A stretch of 26,137 nucleotides of DNA from the IMG/VR virus record IMGVR_UViG_3300024520_000436, positions 1 through 26,137 of that record; one strand, given 5' to 3'. How positions within the stretch are numbered: position 1 is the stretch's first letter; each line of letters opens with the position of its first letter. The stretch comes from a virus. The position numbers and the translations under genes were made by a program. This document shows, piece by piece, positions 19,182 through 26,079 of this stretch. A model generated the notes under the pieces. The model worked only from the letters and a program-made list of their open reading frames with translations, ran no database searches and was not told the DNA's origin.

Positions 19182-19933
19182 GGGGCGTCCTTGAGGTCGG
19201 AAGCTGCGTCGATGGTCATCATGGTCAACCCAATCCAATGCGGCTCGCTCTGGCGGTAGATGGGAGCCTGAGGCGCCCATTCGAGCTCCTCGCTACTTGG
19301 GAGTTTGAGGGTCTTGTCGGTCTCGCTGATTCGACAGCCTTCGATGGCTTTGACGACGGCTGGTTCGACTTCGTCCCAGGAGAAAGCGTCGCCTTTGAAT
19401 ACGGTCACGCTATAGCGCCTGAAGTGCGAGTAGTTCGCAGCCGACCGGATGCCTGGGACGGTTAGGATTCGCTCGTAGCAACGGCTGTCGAGGAGTATAC
19501 CGGGGCCGCTGGGCCGGAGTTCGAAACGGGTGTGGTAGTTCCGTGATGCACGGTCGGAAGCGTCGAGCGTGGTGATCCAGTGTGGCGACTTGTCGCAAAC
19601 CTCTTTCCTGAAGACGTCCTCGCCGACTTTGTGCATGGCGTAGACGCAATCGGGAGTTGGGTCATCGATAAAAGTGAAAGTGTCAGATTCGACGATGGAG
19701 ACGGTGCCAGGGTCTTTGTCGGCTGTGCCAATGTCGACACAAACGGGCTCTTTGTCGGCCTGATAGAAAACCTTTTGACCCTCAGTGCAGCTTGGCTTGG
19801 CCGGGAAAGCGTATTCAAGCCCTTCCTGGTAGCCTTCGCTGCGGGCGTTCTCAAGGTTGATGCGGATGGCGGTGAAAGCGATGGCTGCAAAGATTACAGC
19901 AGCGACGACACCGGCGAGTTTCTTGGCGTGCAT
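19178..19933 (-). CDS. Membrane-anchored protein with Cys-rich external domain
   Basis: ATG 19933 has an excellent ribosome binding site (AAGGAGGAG, 8 bases upstream). Of the 251 residues, about 5-24 form a signal anchor (KLAGVVAAVIFAAIAFTAI). The rest is soluble with six cysteines (PSC, PVC, PDC, EVC, SRC, EGC), which suggests disulfide bonds outside the cytoplasm. No enzyme motif is seen. It is followed by a second membrane protein in an ATGA overlap, so the two may act together in the envelope. Confidence 0.7.
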   Translation of the reverse strand: MHAKKLAGVVAAVIFAAIAFTAIRINLENARSEGYQEGLEYAFPAKPSCTEGQKVFYQADKEPVCVDIGTADKDPGTVSIVESDTFTFIDDPTPDCVYAMHKVGEDVFRKEVCDKSPHWITTLDASDRASRNYHTRFELRPSGPGILLDSRCYERILTVPGIRSAANYSHFRRYSVTVFKGDAFSWDEVEPAVVKAIEGCRISETDKTLKLPSSEELEWAPQAPIYRQSEPHWIGLTMMTIDAASDLKDAP

Positions 19934-20184
19934 GGGGGCTTCTCCTCCTTGGGTGGCTGGGATAGTTCGAGTAGTCTAGCAAAGTGGTGAGCGTCAGCGG
20001 GGCTGATTCGGAAGATGATCGGGGCCGAGCCGTTCTCGTGGAATCCGCACACCTCGATCCAGCCGACGTAGTGCTTGCCGTCTTCGATGCGCCGGACGGC
20101 CAGCCCGGCGAGATCGAACTTGCCGTGACGGCCTAGGCTGGAGTCCGGCCACGAGGCGGGGCGCTTCTTGATGGGGAATCTCAT
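19894..20184 (-). CDS. Small protein of unknown function, second gene of the minus operon
   Basis: ATG 20184 overlaps the stop of the LuxR-type gene as ATGA. The 96-residue product is basic at the start (MRFPIKKRPASWPD), has a strand-rich core (LAGLAVRRIEDGKHYVGWIEV) and helix (PADAHHFARLLELS), and ends in a Pro-rich tail that overlaps the next gene by 40 bases. No family is recognised. Confidence 0.6.
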   Translation of the reverse strand: MRFPIKKRPASWPDSSLGRHGKFDLAGLAVRRIEDGKHYVGWIEVCGFHENGSAPIIFRISPADAHHFARLLELSQPPKEEKPPCTPRNSPVSSLL

Positions 20185-20564
20185 AGTCGCATCATCTTCT
20201 TGTACGCAATGCCGAGTTCAAGCCGAGTGTTGCGAAGGTCAAGCTTGGCCGCCGCTCTAGCCTGGGCGGTTCGAACGGTTGAGATGCCGACGCCGAGACT
20301 GCCAGCGATTTCGTCGAGGTGAAGACCTCCGGCGACAAGGCGCCAGACTTCTAATTGGCGTGGGCTCAAGGCTTGCGACTTCAACCAGAGCAGTCGAGAG
20401 GCGGCGGAGTCTCGTGCAGTTCGATTTTCGGCGGCGTAACCTGAGATGTATACGTTTCCGTGTTGGTCTTGTACCCCGTAGTTCCAGCCACCAGTCAATA
20501 CTGGCGTCAACACAAGGACGAGGCCGCCGCTAAGGGGTTCGACGATTGCAGTGGGTCCAATCAT
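20181..20564 (-). CDS. LuxR-type (GerE) helix-turn-helix regulator
   Basis: A 127-residue protein whose C-terminal half (about 66-110) is a LuxR/GerE DNA-binding domain: LSPRQLEVWRLVAGGLHLDEIAGSLGVGISTVRTAQARAAAKL, read in pieces. The landmarks are E72-x-x-V/W, EIA and STVR-x-x-x-x-R. The N-terminal 60 residues are short and beta-like, not a response-regulator receiver. A short leader with a good AGGAG site joins it to a promoter at 20583-20611. As first gene of the operon it may control its own transcription. Sigma factor region 4 has a similar fold, but no region 2 is present. Confidence 0.8.
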   Translation of the reverse strand: MIGPTAIVEPLSGGLVLVLTPVLTGGWNYGVQDQHGNVYISGYAAENRTARDSAASRLLWLKSQALSPRQLEVWRLVAGGLHLDEIAGSLGVGISTVRTAQARAAAKLDLRNTRLELGIAYKKMMRL

Positions 20565-20582
20565 TGCACTCCTGACGCTTGT

Positions 20583-20611
20583 ATTGTGACATAGAAACGC
20601 TTAGGGGTCAA
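20583..20611 (-). promoter_or_regulatory. Sigma70-like promoter for the LuxR-led operon
   Basis: Minus strand: TTGACC (20611-20606), a 17-base spacer and CACAAT (20588-20583) preceded by TGT. Transcription would begin about 12 bases before ATG 20564, leaving a short leader that contains only the AGGAG ribosome binding site. The 54-base gap to the plus-strand gene at 20619 is too short to show a separate plus promoter clearly. Confidence 0.6.
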
Positions 20612-20618
20612 GAAAAAC

Positions 20619-21206
20619 ATGCAAGGAAATCCAAAGATCATGGTCGGCGACATCGTGATGACACGGGCCGACACGTTTCTGGGCTGGGCGATCCGCAGTG
20701 CTACTCGAGGCCGGGGCGAGAAGCGTAGCTGGGTCAACCACGTCGGCGTGATCGTGAGCGGCGACAGCCTCACCAACGCCGTGATCGTTGAGGCTCTCCA
20801 CAGGGTCGAGAAGCGTCACCTCTGGGGCGCCTACGCCGGCAAGGAGACCGATGTGGCGATCTTCCGCATGAAGGACTTGCGGGACGACGAGAGGGCCAAG
20901 CTGTCGGAGTGCGCCGAGCGGTACGTTGGCAAGCGCTACGGGTACGCCAAGATCGGTTTGCAGTGGATTGACTCCGTCATCGGGAGAGCTCGCGGAAAGC
21001 ACACTTACTGGTTCCGCCGGCTGGGATTTATCGACTCGATGCCGATCTGCAGCGTGTTAGTGGCGACGTGCTTCCGGTCAATCGGTCGGTCGTTTGGTGT
21101 TCCGGCAGAGGCCGCCACACCGGATGATATCTGGGACTGGTGCAACGACCACAGACGGAGATTCGAGCAGGTTCTAGAGCTAGGGCCGCTCAAGGCTGAA
21201 TACTAA
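20619..21206 (+). CDS. Papain-like (permuted NlpC/P60, YiiX-type) cysteine peptidase or amidase
   Basis: A 195-residue protein with the circularly permuted NlpC/P60 layout: an early VGDIVMTRAD strand pair, a His motif WVNHVGVIV (about residue 48), a Glu-containing segment IVEALHRVEKRH, a YGYAKIGLQWID segment and a late Cys motif PICSVLVATCF (about 140-150). Members of this group cleave peptide, amide or thioester bonds; phage versions may act on cell wall or lipid-linked substrates. It is a possible lysis or entry enzyme, but no wall-binding domain is seen. The start may be ATG 20619 or 20640; an AAGGA lies before 20640. Divergent from the LuxR gene. Confidence 0.75.
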   Translation: MQGNPKIMVGDIVMTRADTFLGWAIRSATRGRGEKRSWVNHVGVIVSGDSLTNAVIVEALHRVEKRHLWGAYAGKETDVAIFRMKDLRDDERAKLSECAERYVGKRYGYAKIGLQWIDSVIGRARGKHTYWFRRLGFIDSMPICSVLVATCFRSIGRSFGVPAEAATPDDIWDWCNDHRRRFEQVLELGPLKAEY

Positions 21207-21218
21207 GGGGATGGTACC

Positions 21219-21986
21219 ATGGGTACTATGCTCATCTGGGCTTCCGGGGTTGGGGCGATTCTGGTTGGGATACTGATTCTGACGGGTGGAGCACGCAAGA
21301 TCATGACGATTCTACAGACTCTCGCAATCGCGAACTTCGGGCTCAGTGCGATTGGGGCGAAGATTGGGCGAGGGAACGACAAGGACAGAATTGTGGGGTC
21401 GCATGCCAGGCTAGCCCACCGCTCGCTCCGCCGGGTGCGGACGGCGGAAGAGCAGATGGCGAACATGGCCGAGAAGGGACCGTCAAGGGAACTGGCCTAC
21501 ATGATCCTCAACGAGTGGGCTGTGGACGCCCAGGAGGCCCTGGTAAGGACCGAGTCGATCCTTGACAAGCCAGCGGTGTTCAACGCGGCGAGTCTCATAG
21601 CTGAGATCGCGATTCCGATCCAGCTTGGCGGCGTCATCGAGACGGTGCGCAACAACGCTGGGATCTTCGACAAGGCGGCGAGCCTACTGAAGGGCGACAA
21701 GCTAGAGAAGGTGGCGGCGGACCACATCGCCTACGCCCGCCGGATGCTGCTCAGGGTCAAGGCAGCAGAGGAGCGCTTAGGCGAAGGCGCCGAGGTCGAG
21801 TACGCCCTGATCGAGCGATTCCTGATCGAGATGGCATCGGACGCGATCGACGCCATCAACGAGGCGGGAGGGTATGACGAGAACGACCCGATTGACGCTG
21901 CAGAGATCATCAACAGGGTCGGAGCAGAGGTGGCGGCTATCGCTGAAGCGCAGGGGAGGCTCCAAGGGACGCAAGGGCTGAGGTAG
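21219..21986 (+). CDS. Membrane protein with long helical domain, unknown function
   Basis: ATG 21219 has AAGGGG 8 bases upstream. Of 255 residues the first 25 form a membrane span (LIWASGVGAILVGILILTGG), with a second weaker hydrophobic stretch at about 30-48. The rest is almost wholly helical and charged, with two similar-looking parts (VGSHARLAHRSLRRVRTAEEQM and ADHIAYARRMLLRVKAAEERL) that suggest an internal duplication. Function unknown; its place between the cysteine peptidase and tail genes does not settle it. Confidence 0.65.
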   Translation: MGTMLIWASGVGAILVGILILTGGARKIMTILQTLAIANFGLSAIGAKIGRGNDKDRIVGSHARLAHRSLRRVRTAEEQMANMAEKGPSRELAYMILNEWAVDAQEALVRTESILDKPAVFNAASLIAEIAIPIQLGGVIETVRNNAGIFDKAASLLKGDKLEKVAADHIAYARRMLLRVKAAEERLGEGAEVEYALIERFLIEMASDAIDAINEAGGYDENDPIDAAEIINRVGAEVAAIAEAQGRLQGTQGLR

Positions 21987-21992
21987 CGTAGA

Positions 21993-22298
21993 ATGCACAC
22001 AGCAATAGAACAAAAAGGCCCTAAATTGATGCACAGTAAGCAGAATTTTCCACTGGTGGCGGTTACTACGTTCGTTTTAGGGGCGGCGCTGAGCGGATTT
22101 GGGACGTTTTGGGGAGTGTATTTACATCTGGAAGACAGATTTGTGTCGCGGGAAGAGTTCAAGGCAGAGATTAGGGGACTAAGGGAATCGCAGGGTAAGT
22201 CGTCGGTGACGGTACAGCGGGAGCTTGACCAGATCAGGCGCAGCCTGGAGCTCCAGCGGGAAAGCCTGGAGAAGATCTACCAGGAGATTCGGAGGTAG
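21993..22298 (+). CDS. Membrane protein with C-terminal coiled coil (spanin- or holin-like)
   Basis: ATG 21993 has GAGGT 8 bases upstream; a second ATG at 22029 is possible. The 101 residues have a membrane span at about 20-45 (PLVAVTTFVLGAALSGFG...), then a charged coiled coil (EEFKAEIRGLRE, ELDQIRRSLELQRESLEKIYQEI). An N-terminal anchor with a coiled-coil tail is the shape of inner-membrane spanins and of some tail chaperones. No partner gene is embedded, so this stays tentative. Confidence 0.6.
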   Translation: MHTAIEQKGPKLMHSKQNFPLVAVTTFVLGAALSGFGTFWGVYLHLEDRFVSREEFKAEIRGLRESQGKSSVTVQRELDQIRRSLELQRESLEKIYQEIRR

Positions 22299-22300
22299 CG

Positions 22301-22921
22301 TTGGCTCGTGCGGTCACAATCAAGCTCGACCTGAAGCAGCCGGACATCGGAACAAGGGTGTCGCGGGTGAGGGTTACCAGGGCGCAGGCAACGCTGTTGA
22401 TGGAGGAGCAGAGATCGAGGATCGTCAGGCGCACGCTGTCAGGCGTTGACGCCGACGAGAACCCATTCAAGCCGTACTCCACCAAGGGGCCAATCTACGT
22501 CAAGATCGGGTCCGGAACGACCCCCAGTAAGCGAGCGAGATCAGCGCAGGCGTTGTCCCGCAAAGTGGGCCGCAAGACTGGCCGGCGTGGCTCTGGTGTG
22601 ACGCCGATTGGCGGAATCACTCCCGGCGGCTACCTCAAGGCGAAAAGCTACTCCTGGTTGAAACTCGATTTCTTGGGCCGGTCGAACGTCGACCTGACAG
22701 GGCTTCGGGCGCCCCATATGCTGCAGTCGATGACGTCGAGGGTGATCCGGGCGACGAACAGGGGCGTAGCGGTACAGCTAGGCTTTCAGGACCCAAGGAA
22801 AGGGGCGATAGCATCCGGCAACAACCAGACGAGGCCGTTTTTCGGCTTCGGAACGAAGGACATCAAGCTGATTGCCAGGAAGGTACGAGCTATCGTCAGC
22901 AAACAAATCAAGGGAGGCTAA
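22301..22921 (+). CDS. Phage tail assembly/virion morphogenesis protein
   Basis: TTG 22301 with GGAGGT just upstream gives 206 residues. The pattern IVRRTLSGVDADENPFKPYS and later NVDLTGLRAPHMLQSMTSRV and VQLGFQDPRK is that of phage virion morphogenesis proteins (Mu gpG/P2 tail completion-like and HK97 gp10-like), which finish head-tail joining or tail termination. The sequence is strongly basic. A tail-type gene after the capsid block fits the usual order even though a minus operon intervenes. TTG is a rare start, but no ATG fits better. Confidence 0.7.
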   Translation: MARAVTIKLDLKQPDIGTRVSRVRVTRAQATLLMEEQRSRIVRRTLSGVDADENPFKPYSTKGPIYVKIGSGTTPSKRARSAQALSRKVGRKTGRRGSGVTPIGGITPGGYLKAKSYSWLKLDFLGRSNVDLTGLRAPHMLQSMTSRVIRATNRGVAVQLGFQDPRKGAIASGNNQTRPFFGFGTKDIKLIARKVRAIVSKQIKGG

Positions 22922-23770
22922 TTGAGAGTTCGAAATTGCGTCGTGATATCGGACACGCACTCCGGCTGCCAGGTGGCCCTGTGTTCTCCGAAGTTCACAT
23001 TGGACTCCGGCGGGACGTATCGGGCCTCGGCGCTGCAACGCAAGATCTGGGACATGTGGGTGGAGTTTTGGAAGTGGGTCCCGCAGGCCACCAACGGAGA
23101 CCCGTTCTGCGTGGTGCACAACGGCGATGCACTCGAGGGTCGCCACCACAAGGCGACCACCCAAATCAGCCAAAACCTAGCGGATCAAGAGAATCTGGCG
23201 TACGAGATCCTGGCTCCGGTCGTGGAGGCGTGCGGGGGTCGCTATTACCACGTCAGGGGGACCGGATCGCACGTCGGCGAGGCTGCCGAGAACGAGGAAA
23301 AGCTAGCGAGGAGACTGGGGGCTATCAGCGACGGCCAGAACTACGCCAGGAACGATCTATGGCTGGATCTGGACGGCAGGCTGATCCACTTCTTGCATCA
23401 CATCGGGGCGACAGGCAGCCAGGCGTACGAATCGACCGCCGTCATGAAAGAACTCGTCGAGGAGTTCGTCGAGGCGGCGAGATGGGGCCGTAAGTGTCCT
23501 GACGCGATTGTGCGGTCTCATCGCCATCGCGAAATTGAGATAGCGATCCCGAAGCAGGACATAGGGCAGAAGACGGAGACGGGCAAGGCTCGTGCGATCG
23601 TGACGCCGTGCTGGCAAGGCAAGACGCCGTTTGTTTGGCGCATCCCCGGCGGGCGGCTGTCAACACCGCAATTCGGTGGCGGAGTGTTTCACAACTCAGA
23701 CACCCACCACGAGCTCTTCTATCGCTCGAGGACGTGGACCGTTGATCGGTCCAAGACGGTGAAGGCATGA
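22922..23770 (+). CDS. Calcineurin-like metallophosphoesterase
   Basis: TTG 22922 follows GGAGG by four bases, giving 282 residues. The metal ligands appear in order: VVISDTHSG (Asp11, His13), VVHNGDALEG (Asp69), GTGSHVGEA (His117; the usual Asn of GNH is Ser here), FLHHIG (His159/160) and RSHRHREI (His near 200). The family hydrolyses phosphoesters of nucleotides, nucleic acids or proteins with two metal ions. It overlaps the next winged-helix gene as ATGA. Phage relatives are common; the substrate is unknown. A Ser in place of the Asn of GNH may change activity. Confidence 0.85.
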   Translation: MRVRNCVVISDTHSGCQVALCSPKFTLDSGGTYRASALQRKIWDMWVEFWKWVPQATNGDPFCVVHNGDALEGRHHKATTQISQNLADQENLAYEILAPVVEACGGRYYHVRGTGSHVGEAAENEEKLARRLGAISDGQNYARNDLWLDLDGRLIHFLHHIGATGSQAYESTAVMKELVEEFVEAARWGRKCPDAIVRSHRHREIEIAIPKQDIGQKTETGKARAIVTPCWQGKTPFVWRIPGGRLSTPQFGGGVFHNSDTHHELFYRSRTWTVDRSKTVKA

Positions 23771-24012
23771 CGAGGGTCACCGAGACCGAGCTCCTCAAGG
23801 CGCTCAGTGAAGCCCAGAGCAAAAGCCCGGAGGGCGATGGGCTGACGGTTCGCGAGATCGCAGAAGCCAACGGCGTGAGCATCATCAAAGCCAGGGGATT
23901 GATTCGATCGCTTGGGGATAGGGTCGAAGTGTCGTACAAACAGGAGCGGCGCATAGACGGGCGTCCGTGTACGACGCCTTGCTACAAGGTCAAGAAGACG
24001 AAAACCAAGTGA
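23767..24012 (+). CDS. Small winged-helix/HTH protein
   Basis: ATG 23767 overlaps the phosphoesterase stop (ATGA). The 81 residues hold one helix-turn-helix: TELLKALSEAQ, LTVREIAEANGVSIIKARGLIRSLG, then a wing-like basic end (RVEVSYKQERR...CYKVKKTKTK). It probably binds DNA. Its coupling to a metallophosphoesterase suggests shared expression and perhaps a shared substrate, nucleic acid. It ends in a GTGA overlap with the next gene. Confidence 0.75.
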   Translation: MTRVTETELLKALSEAQSKSPEGDGLTVREIAEANGVSIIKARGLIRSLGDRVEVSYKQERRIDGRPCTTPCYKVKKTKTK

Positions 24013-24239
24013 CCCGTAGGAGCCTATTCGCCCAGATCATGCCGGCGGCCTGGACGCCGAAGTGGCTCCGAGTGGTCGGGTCGAAGTGGACCAAGTTCGC
24101 GACTGAGGCAAATAGTTGGATCAAGGACGTGGGCCGCACGTCGCCGGCGAGCCCGGACGCAAAAAAGCGCATCAAGTCGGGCTGGCCGAATGTCAAGAAG
24201 CGATTCGAAAGCCTTGACTCGGAGATCGAAAAGCTATGA
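24009..24239 (+). CDS. Small basic/helical protein, unknown function
   Basis: GTG 24009 (GTGA overlap) gives 76 residues, chosen over an ATG at 23967 that lies inside the previous gene. The product is rich in Trp and Lys (TPKWLRVVGSKWTKFATEANSWI) and helical at the end (VKKRFESLDSEIEKL). It has no recognised motif. It is linked to the DUF4406 gene by an ATGA overlap. Confidence 0.6.
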   Translation: MTRRSLFAQIMPAAWTPKWLRVVGSKWTKFATEANSWIKDVGRTSPASPDAKKRIKSGWPNVKKRFESLDSEIEKL

Positions 24240-24607
24240 AAGTCATCTATGTGGCCGGGCCGTACCGGTCGCACAAGCCGGGCGGAGCCCAAGTCAACAT
24301 TCAGAACGCATGGCGTGTAGCGCTGGAGGTGTGGGGTATGGGTGCGGCTGCGATTTGTCCACACGCCAACACGGCCCACATGGACGCCCCGGGGTTCGAG
24401 GACGCCGCGACCTACCTAGACGGCGACATCGAGATCATGCGCCGCTGCGATGCGGTGGTGTTGATGGAGGGCTGGCAGCAGTCAGAGGGCGCAAAGAGAG
24501 AAGCTCGAGAAGCCATCAAAGCGGGCACACCAGTGTTTCACTCGCTAGACGAAGTCCGGGATTTCGTCTACAAGAGCCAAGATAGCCAGGCCGATGGAGA
24601 GAAGTGA
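24236..24607 (+). CDS. DUF4406 / nucleoside deoxyribosyltransferase-like protein
   Basis: A 123-residue protein with the landmarks of this fold: VIYVAGPYR at the start, NIQNAWRVALEVWGMGAAAICPH, DGDIEIMRRCDAVVLMEGWQQSEGAKREAREAIKAGTPVF (read in pieces). The GPYR loop, the D-x-x-I-x-x-RCDAVVL strand, the W-x-x-S-x-G-A segment and the following Glu of the E-x-x-A helix are shared with nucleoside 2-deoxyribosyltransferases, which swap bases on deoxynucleosides. DUF4406 members are not characterised enough to state a reaction. ATGA and GTGA overlaps place it in a nucleotide-related cassette with the dNMP kinase. Confidence 0.82.
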   Translation: MKVIYVAGPYRSHKPGGAQVNIQNAWRVALEVWGMGAAAICPHANTAHMDAPGFEDAATYLDGDIEIMRRCDAVVLMEGWQQSEGAKREAREAIKAGTPVFHSLDEVRDFVYKSQDSQADGEK

Positions 24608-24846
24608 CCTACGCGAAGCCTGGAGAGCACGTCGAGGTGTCATGGGTCGACGCCGCCGCATTCACCGGCACAGGTGACGAGAAACCTTTCGGGCAGCGGC
24701 AGAAGTCGGCAGGGTACGTGGTGTTCGAGGATCGCCGAGGTGTCAGGATCTCTCAGAGCCAGCTTGACGGCGCTCTTGACGTCGAGGACTCCATGACCGA
24801 CATTCCGAGGGGCTGGTACAAGCTGAGGAGAATAGCGAGGACATGA
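24604..24846 (+). CDS. Small protein between DUF4406 and dNMP kinase, unknown function
   Basis: GTG 24604 overlaps the previous stop (GTGA) and its own stop overlaps the kinase start (ATGA). The 80 residues look like a small beta protein (EHVEVSWVDAAAF, AGYVVFEDRRGVRISQSQ, RGWYKLRRI). I recognise no family. Tight coupling on both sides supports a real gene whose product may work with the kinase. Confidence 0.65.
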   Translation: MTYAKPGEHVEVSWVDAAAFTGTGDEKPFGQRQKSAGYVVFEDRRGVRISQSQLDGALDVEDSMTDIPRGWYKLRRIART

Positions 24847-25430
24847 CAGTACCGCAAGCGATCGGTTTGGCCGGGAAAAAAGAGTGCGGCAAGGACGAGG
24901 CCGGCAGGATTCTAGAGGAGCGATTCGGCTACCGGGTCGTATCGCCTAGCGAGATCATCCGAGCCGAGATCAACCGCTACATGGAGCTTGGGCAGTACCC
25001 GGAGGCTCCGACACAGATCAAGGAGATCATGCTGTACGGCAAGATCGCCGATCTCTACCGACGCCCGCTGTCAGACAATCAGCGGGTGCTGCAGCAGTGG
25101 TGGGGCAAGTGGCGCCGGTCTCAGGACGAGGACTACTGGGTACGAAGGCTCAAGAACAAGGTCGACGGCAGGCCGTGGGTCAACACTTCGGTACGATACA
25201 AAAACGAGGCCGAGCAGGTGCTTGAGCACGGCGGCATCGTGATCTTGTTGACCGGCAGGGGCGGCGGTGTTGGCGGGATCGAAGGGCACGAGAGCGAGCG
25301 GATAGAGTTTCCCGCCGACTACATCATCGACAACTCAGGGACGCTGGAGAACCTGCGGCAGACGCTCTGCTACGTGGTGACGGCGTGGGGTCAACGCAAT
25401 GAAAAACTGGACAAGGTATCTACCGCCTAG
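24843..25430 (+). CDS. Deoxynucleoside monophosphate kinase (phage type)
   Basis: A 195-residue P-loop kinase. The N-terminal motif GLAGKKECGKDEAGRIL (about 8-24) is the GxxxxGKD form typical of phage dNMP kinases. HGGIVILLTGRGGGVGG and ADYIIDNSGTLENL match the later strand and the C-terminal D-N-x-G-x-L motif of these enzymes. It phosphorylates dNMPs to dNDPs for DNA synthesis. Some phages use such kinases for modified nucleotides; nothing here shows this. It overlaps the holin-like gene by 32 bases. Confidence 0.85.
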   Translation: MTVPQAIGLAGKKECGKDEAGRILEERFGYRVVSPSEIIRAEINRYMELGQYPEAPTQIKEIMLYGKIADLYRRPLSDNQRVLQQWWGKWRRSQDEDYWVRRLKNKVDGRPWVNTSVRYKNEAEQVLEHGGIVILLTGRGGGVGGIEGHESERIEFPADYIIDNSGTLENLRQTLCYVVTAWGQRNEKLDKVSTA

Positions 25431-25587
25431 CGATCACTCGGTCTGGAAGTTCGCCTATGTCGTGGTGGTCTGCGGCACTGTGCTGCTGTCGGCTGGCAAC
25501 CTGGGGGACCTTAGCGAGGTCAAGGAACTGATCTACATGGGCGTCGGCGTCGGCGGGGTCTATAAGCTGAGCCAACAGGGAAGCTAG
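25399..25587 (+). CDS. Small two-span membrane protein (holin-like)
   Basis: A 62-residue protein starting inside the kinase gene. It has hydrophobic segments at about 17-33 (FAYVVVVCGTVLLSAGN) and 44-56 (LIYMGVGVGGVYKL), short charged ends and no other domain. Size and shape fit a class II holin or a small lysis-related membrane protein, but many phage membrane proteins look alike. No endolysin gene is next to it in this window. Confidence 0.6.
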   Translation: MKNWTRYLPPSDHSVWKFAYVVVVCGTVLLSAGNLGDLSEVKELIYMGVGVGGVYKLSQQGS

Positions 25588-26019
25588 TCATCCGTTGTAA
25601 TTCTCGAGTCCTCGTTGCTTGATCCAGCGGTTGACGTTCTCTTTGCTGCCACGGGCGGGCATAGGGCAGCAGGAGTACAGCCACCGGACGATATCTTCCA
25701 TGTTGCGGCTGTTGTGAGAGTCGGCCAGGCTGAAGGCCTCAACTAGCTCGTCCTTGAAACAGGCAGTGAGGAAGCCGCCGGGCCGGATGCCGTGCTCGAT
25801 GTAGAGCTTGGCACCTTCTTAGCACTGCGGCTGGTTTGAGCGCGATGCCTGTGGGGTCGAGCGTGAAACGCCCGGCGACTGCTGGCGTTGAGTGGTGAGC
25901 CTCGTTGCGAGCGAACACGGCAGGTCTACTTCGCCTAGCGCTGAACTTTTCTTTTGGATGTCGAGCAGACCGTTGTAGACTTGTTCAAGGACGCTAGTTC
26001 GGACGATGAAATTGCCCAT
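25588..26019 (-). pseudogene. Broken small phage gene (two opposing frameshifts and a stop)
   Basis: ATG 26019 has a good ribosome binding site (GAGGAG, 7 bases upstream) and a promoter. The frame starts well (MGNFIVRTSVLEQVYNG), then turns into a Ser/Arg/Pro/Gln run and stops at 25819-25821. In another frame the middle reads VFARNEAHHSTPAVAG and GRFTLDPTGIALKP. After the stop the first frame resumes with EGAKLYIEHGIRPGGFLTACFKDEL and SKENVNRWI. The last part clearly belongs to a common phage family (YIEHGIPPGGFL...AVL...WGS...V-x-x-W). A -1 shift near 25920 and a +1 shift near 25818 would join all parts. Either an assembly or sequencing error or a decayed gene. Confidence 0.6.
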
Positions 26020-26041
26020 CTTTTGGCTCCTCGGATCTCTT

Positions 26042-26060
26042 TGATACATATATTGTATCA
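26042..26060. promoter_or_regulatory. Palindrome between divergent genes (likely operator in overlapping promoters)
   Basis: TGATACA (26042-26048), TATAT, TGTATCA (26054-26060) form a 7-bp inverted repeat. Each arm also holds an extended -10 start (TGATACA) for opposite directions. On the plus strand TTGGCT (26023-26028), 16 bases and TACATA fit a promoter for the 26074 gene. A protein bound at the palindrome could control both directions. Confidence 0.5.
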
Positions 26061-26079
26061 CAGAACTAGCCACATGCAA
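26052..26079 (-). promoter_or_regulatory. Sigma70-like promoter for the minus-strand gene at 26019
   Basis: Minus strand: TTGCAT (26079-26074), a 16-base spacer and TACAAT (26057-26052) with TGA before the -10. It shares the extended element found elsewhere in the window. Transcription would begin about 26045 and give a leader of about 25 bases with the GAGGAG site. Confidence 0.6.

Noticed and set aside
20181-20564. Sigma factor rather than LuxR-type protein
   Set aside because: Only a single C-terminal HTH with the LSPRQLEV start is present and there is no region 2, so LuxR/GerE fits better.
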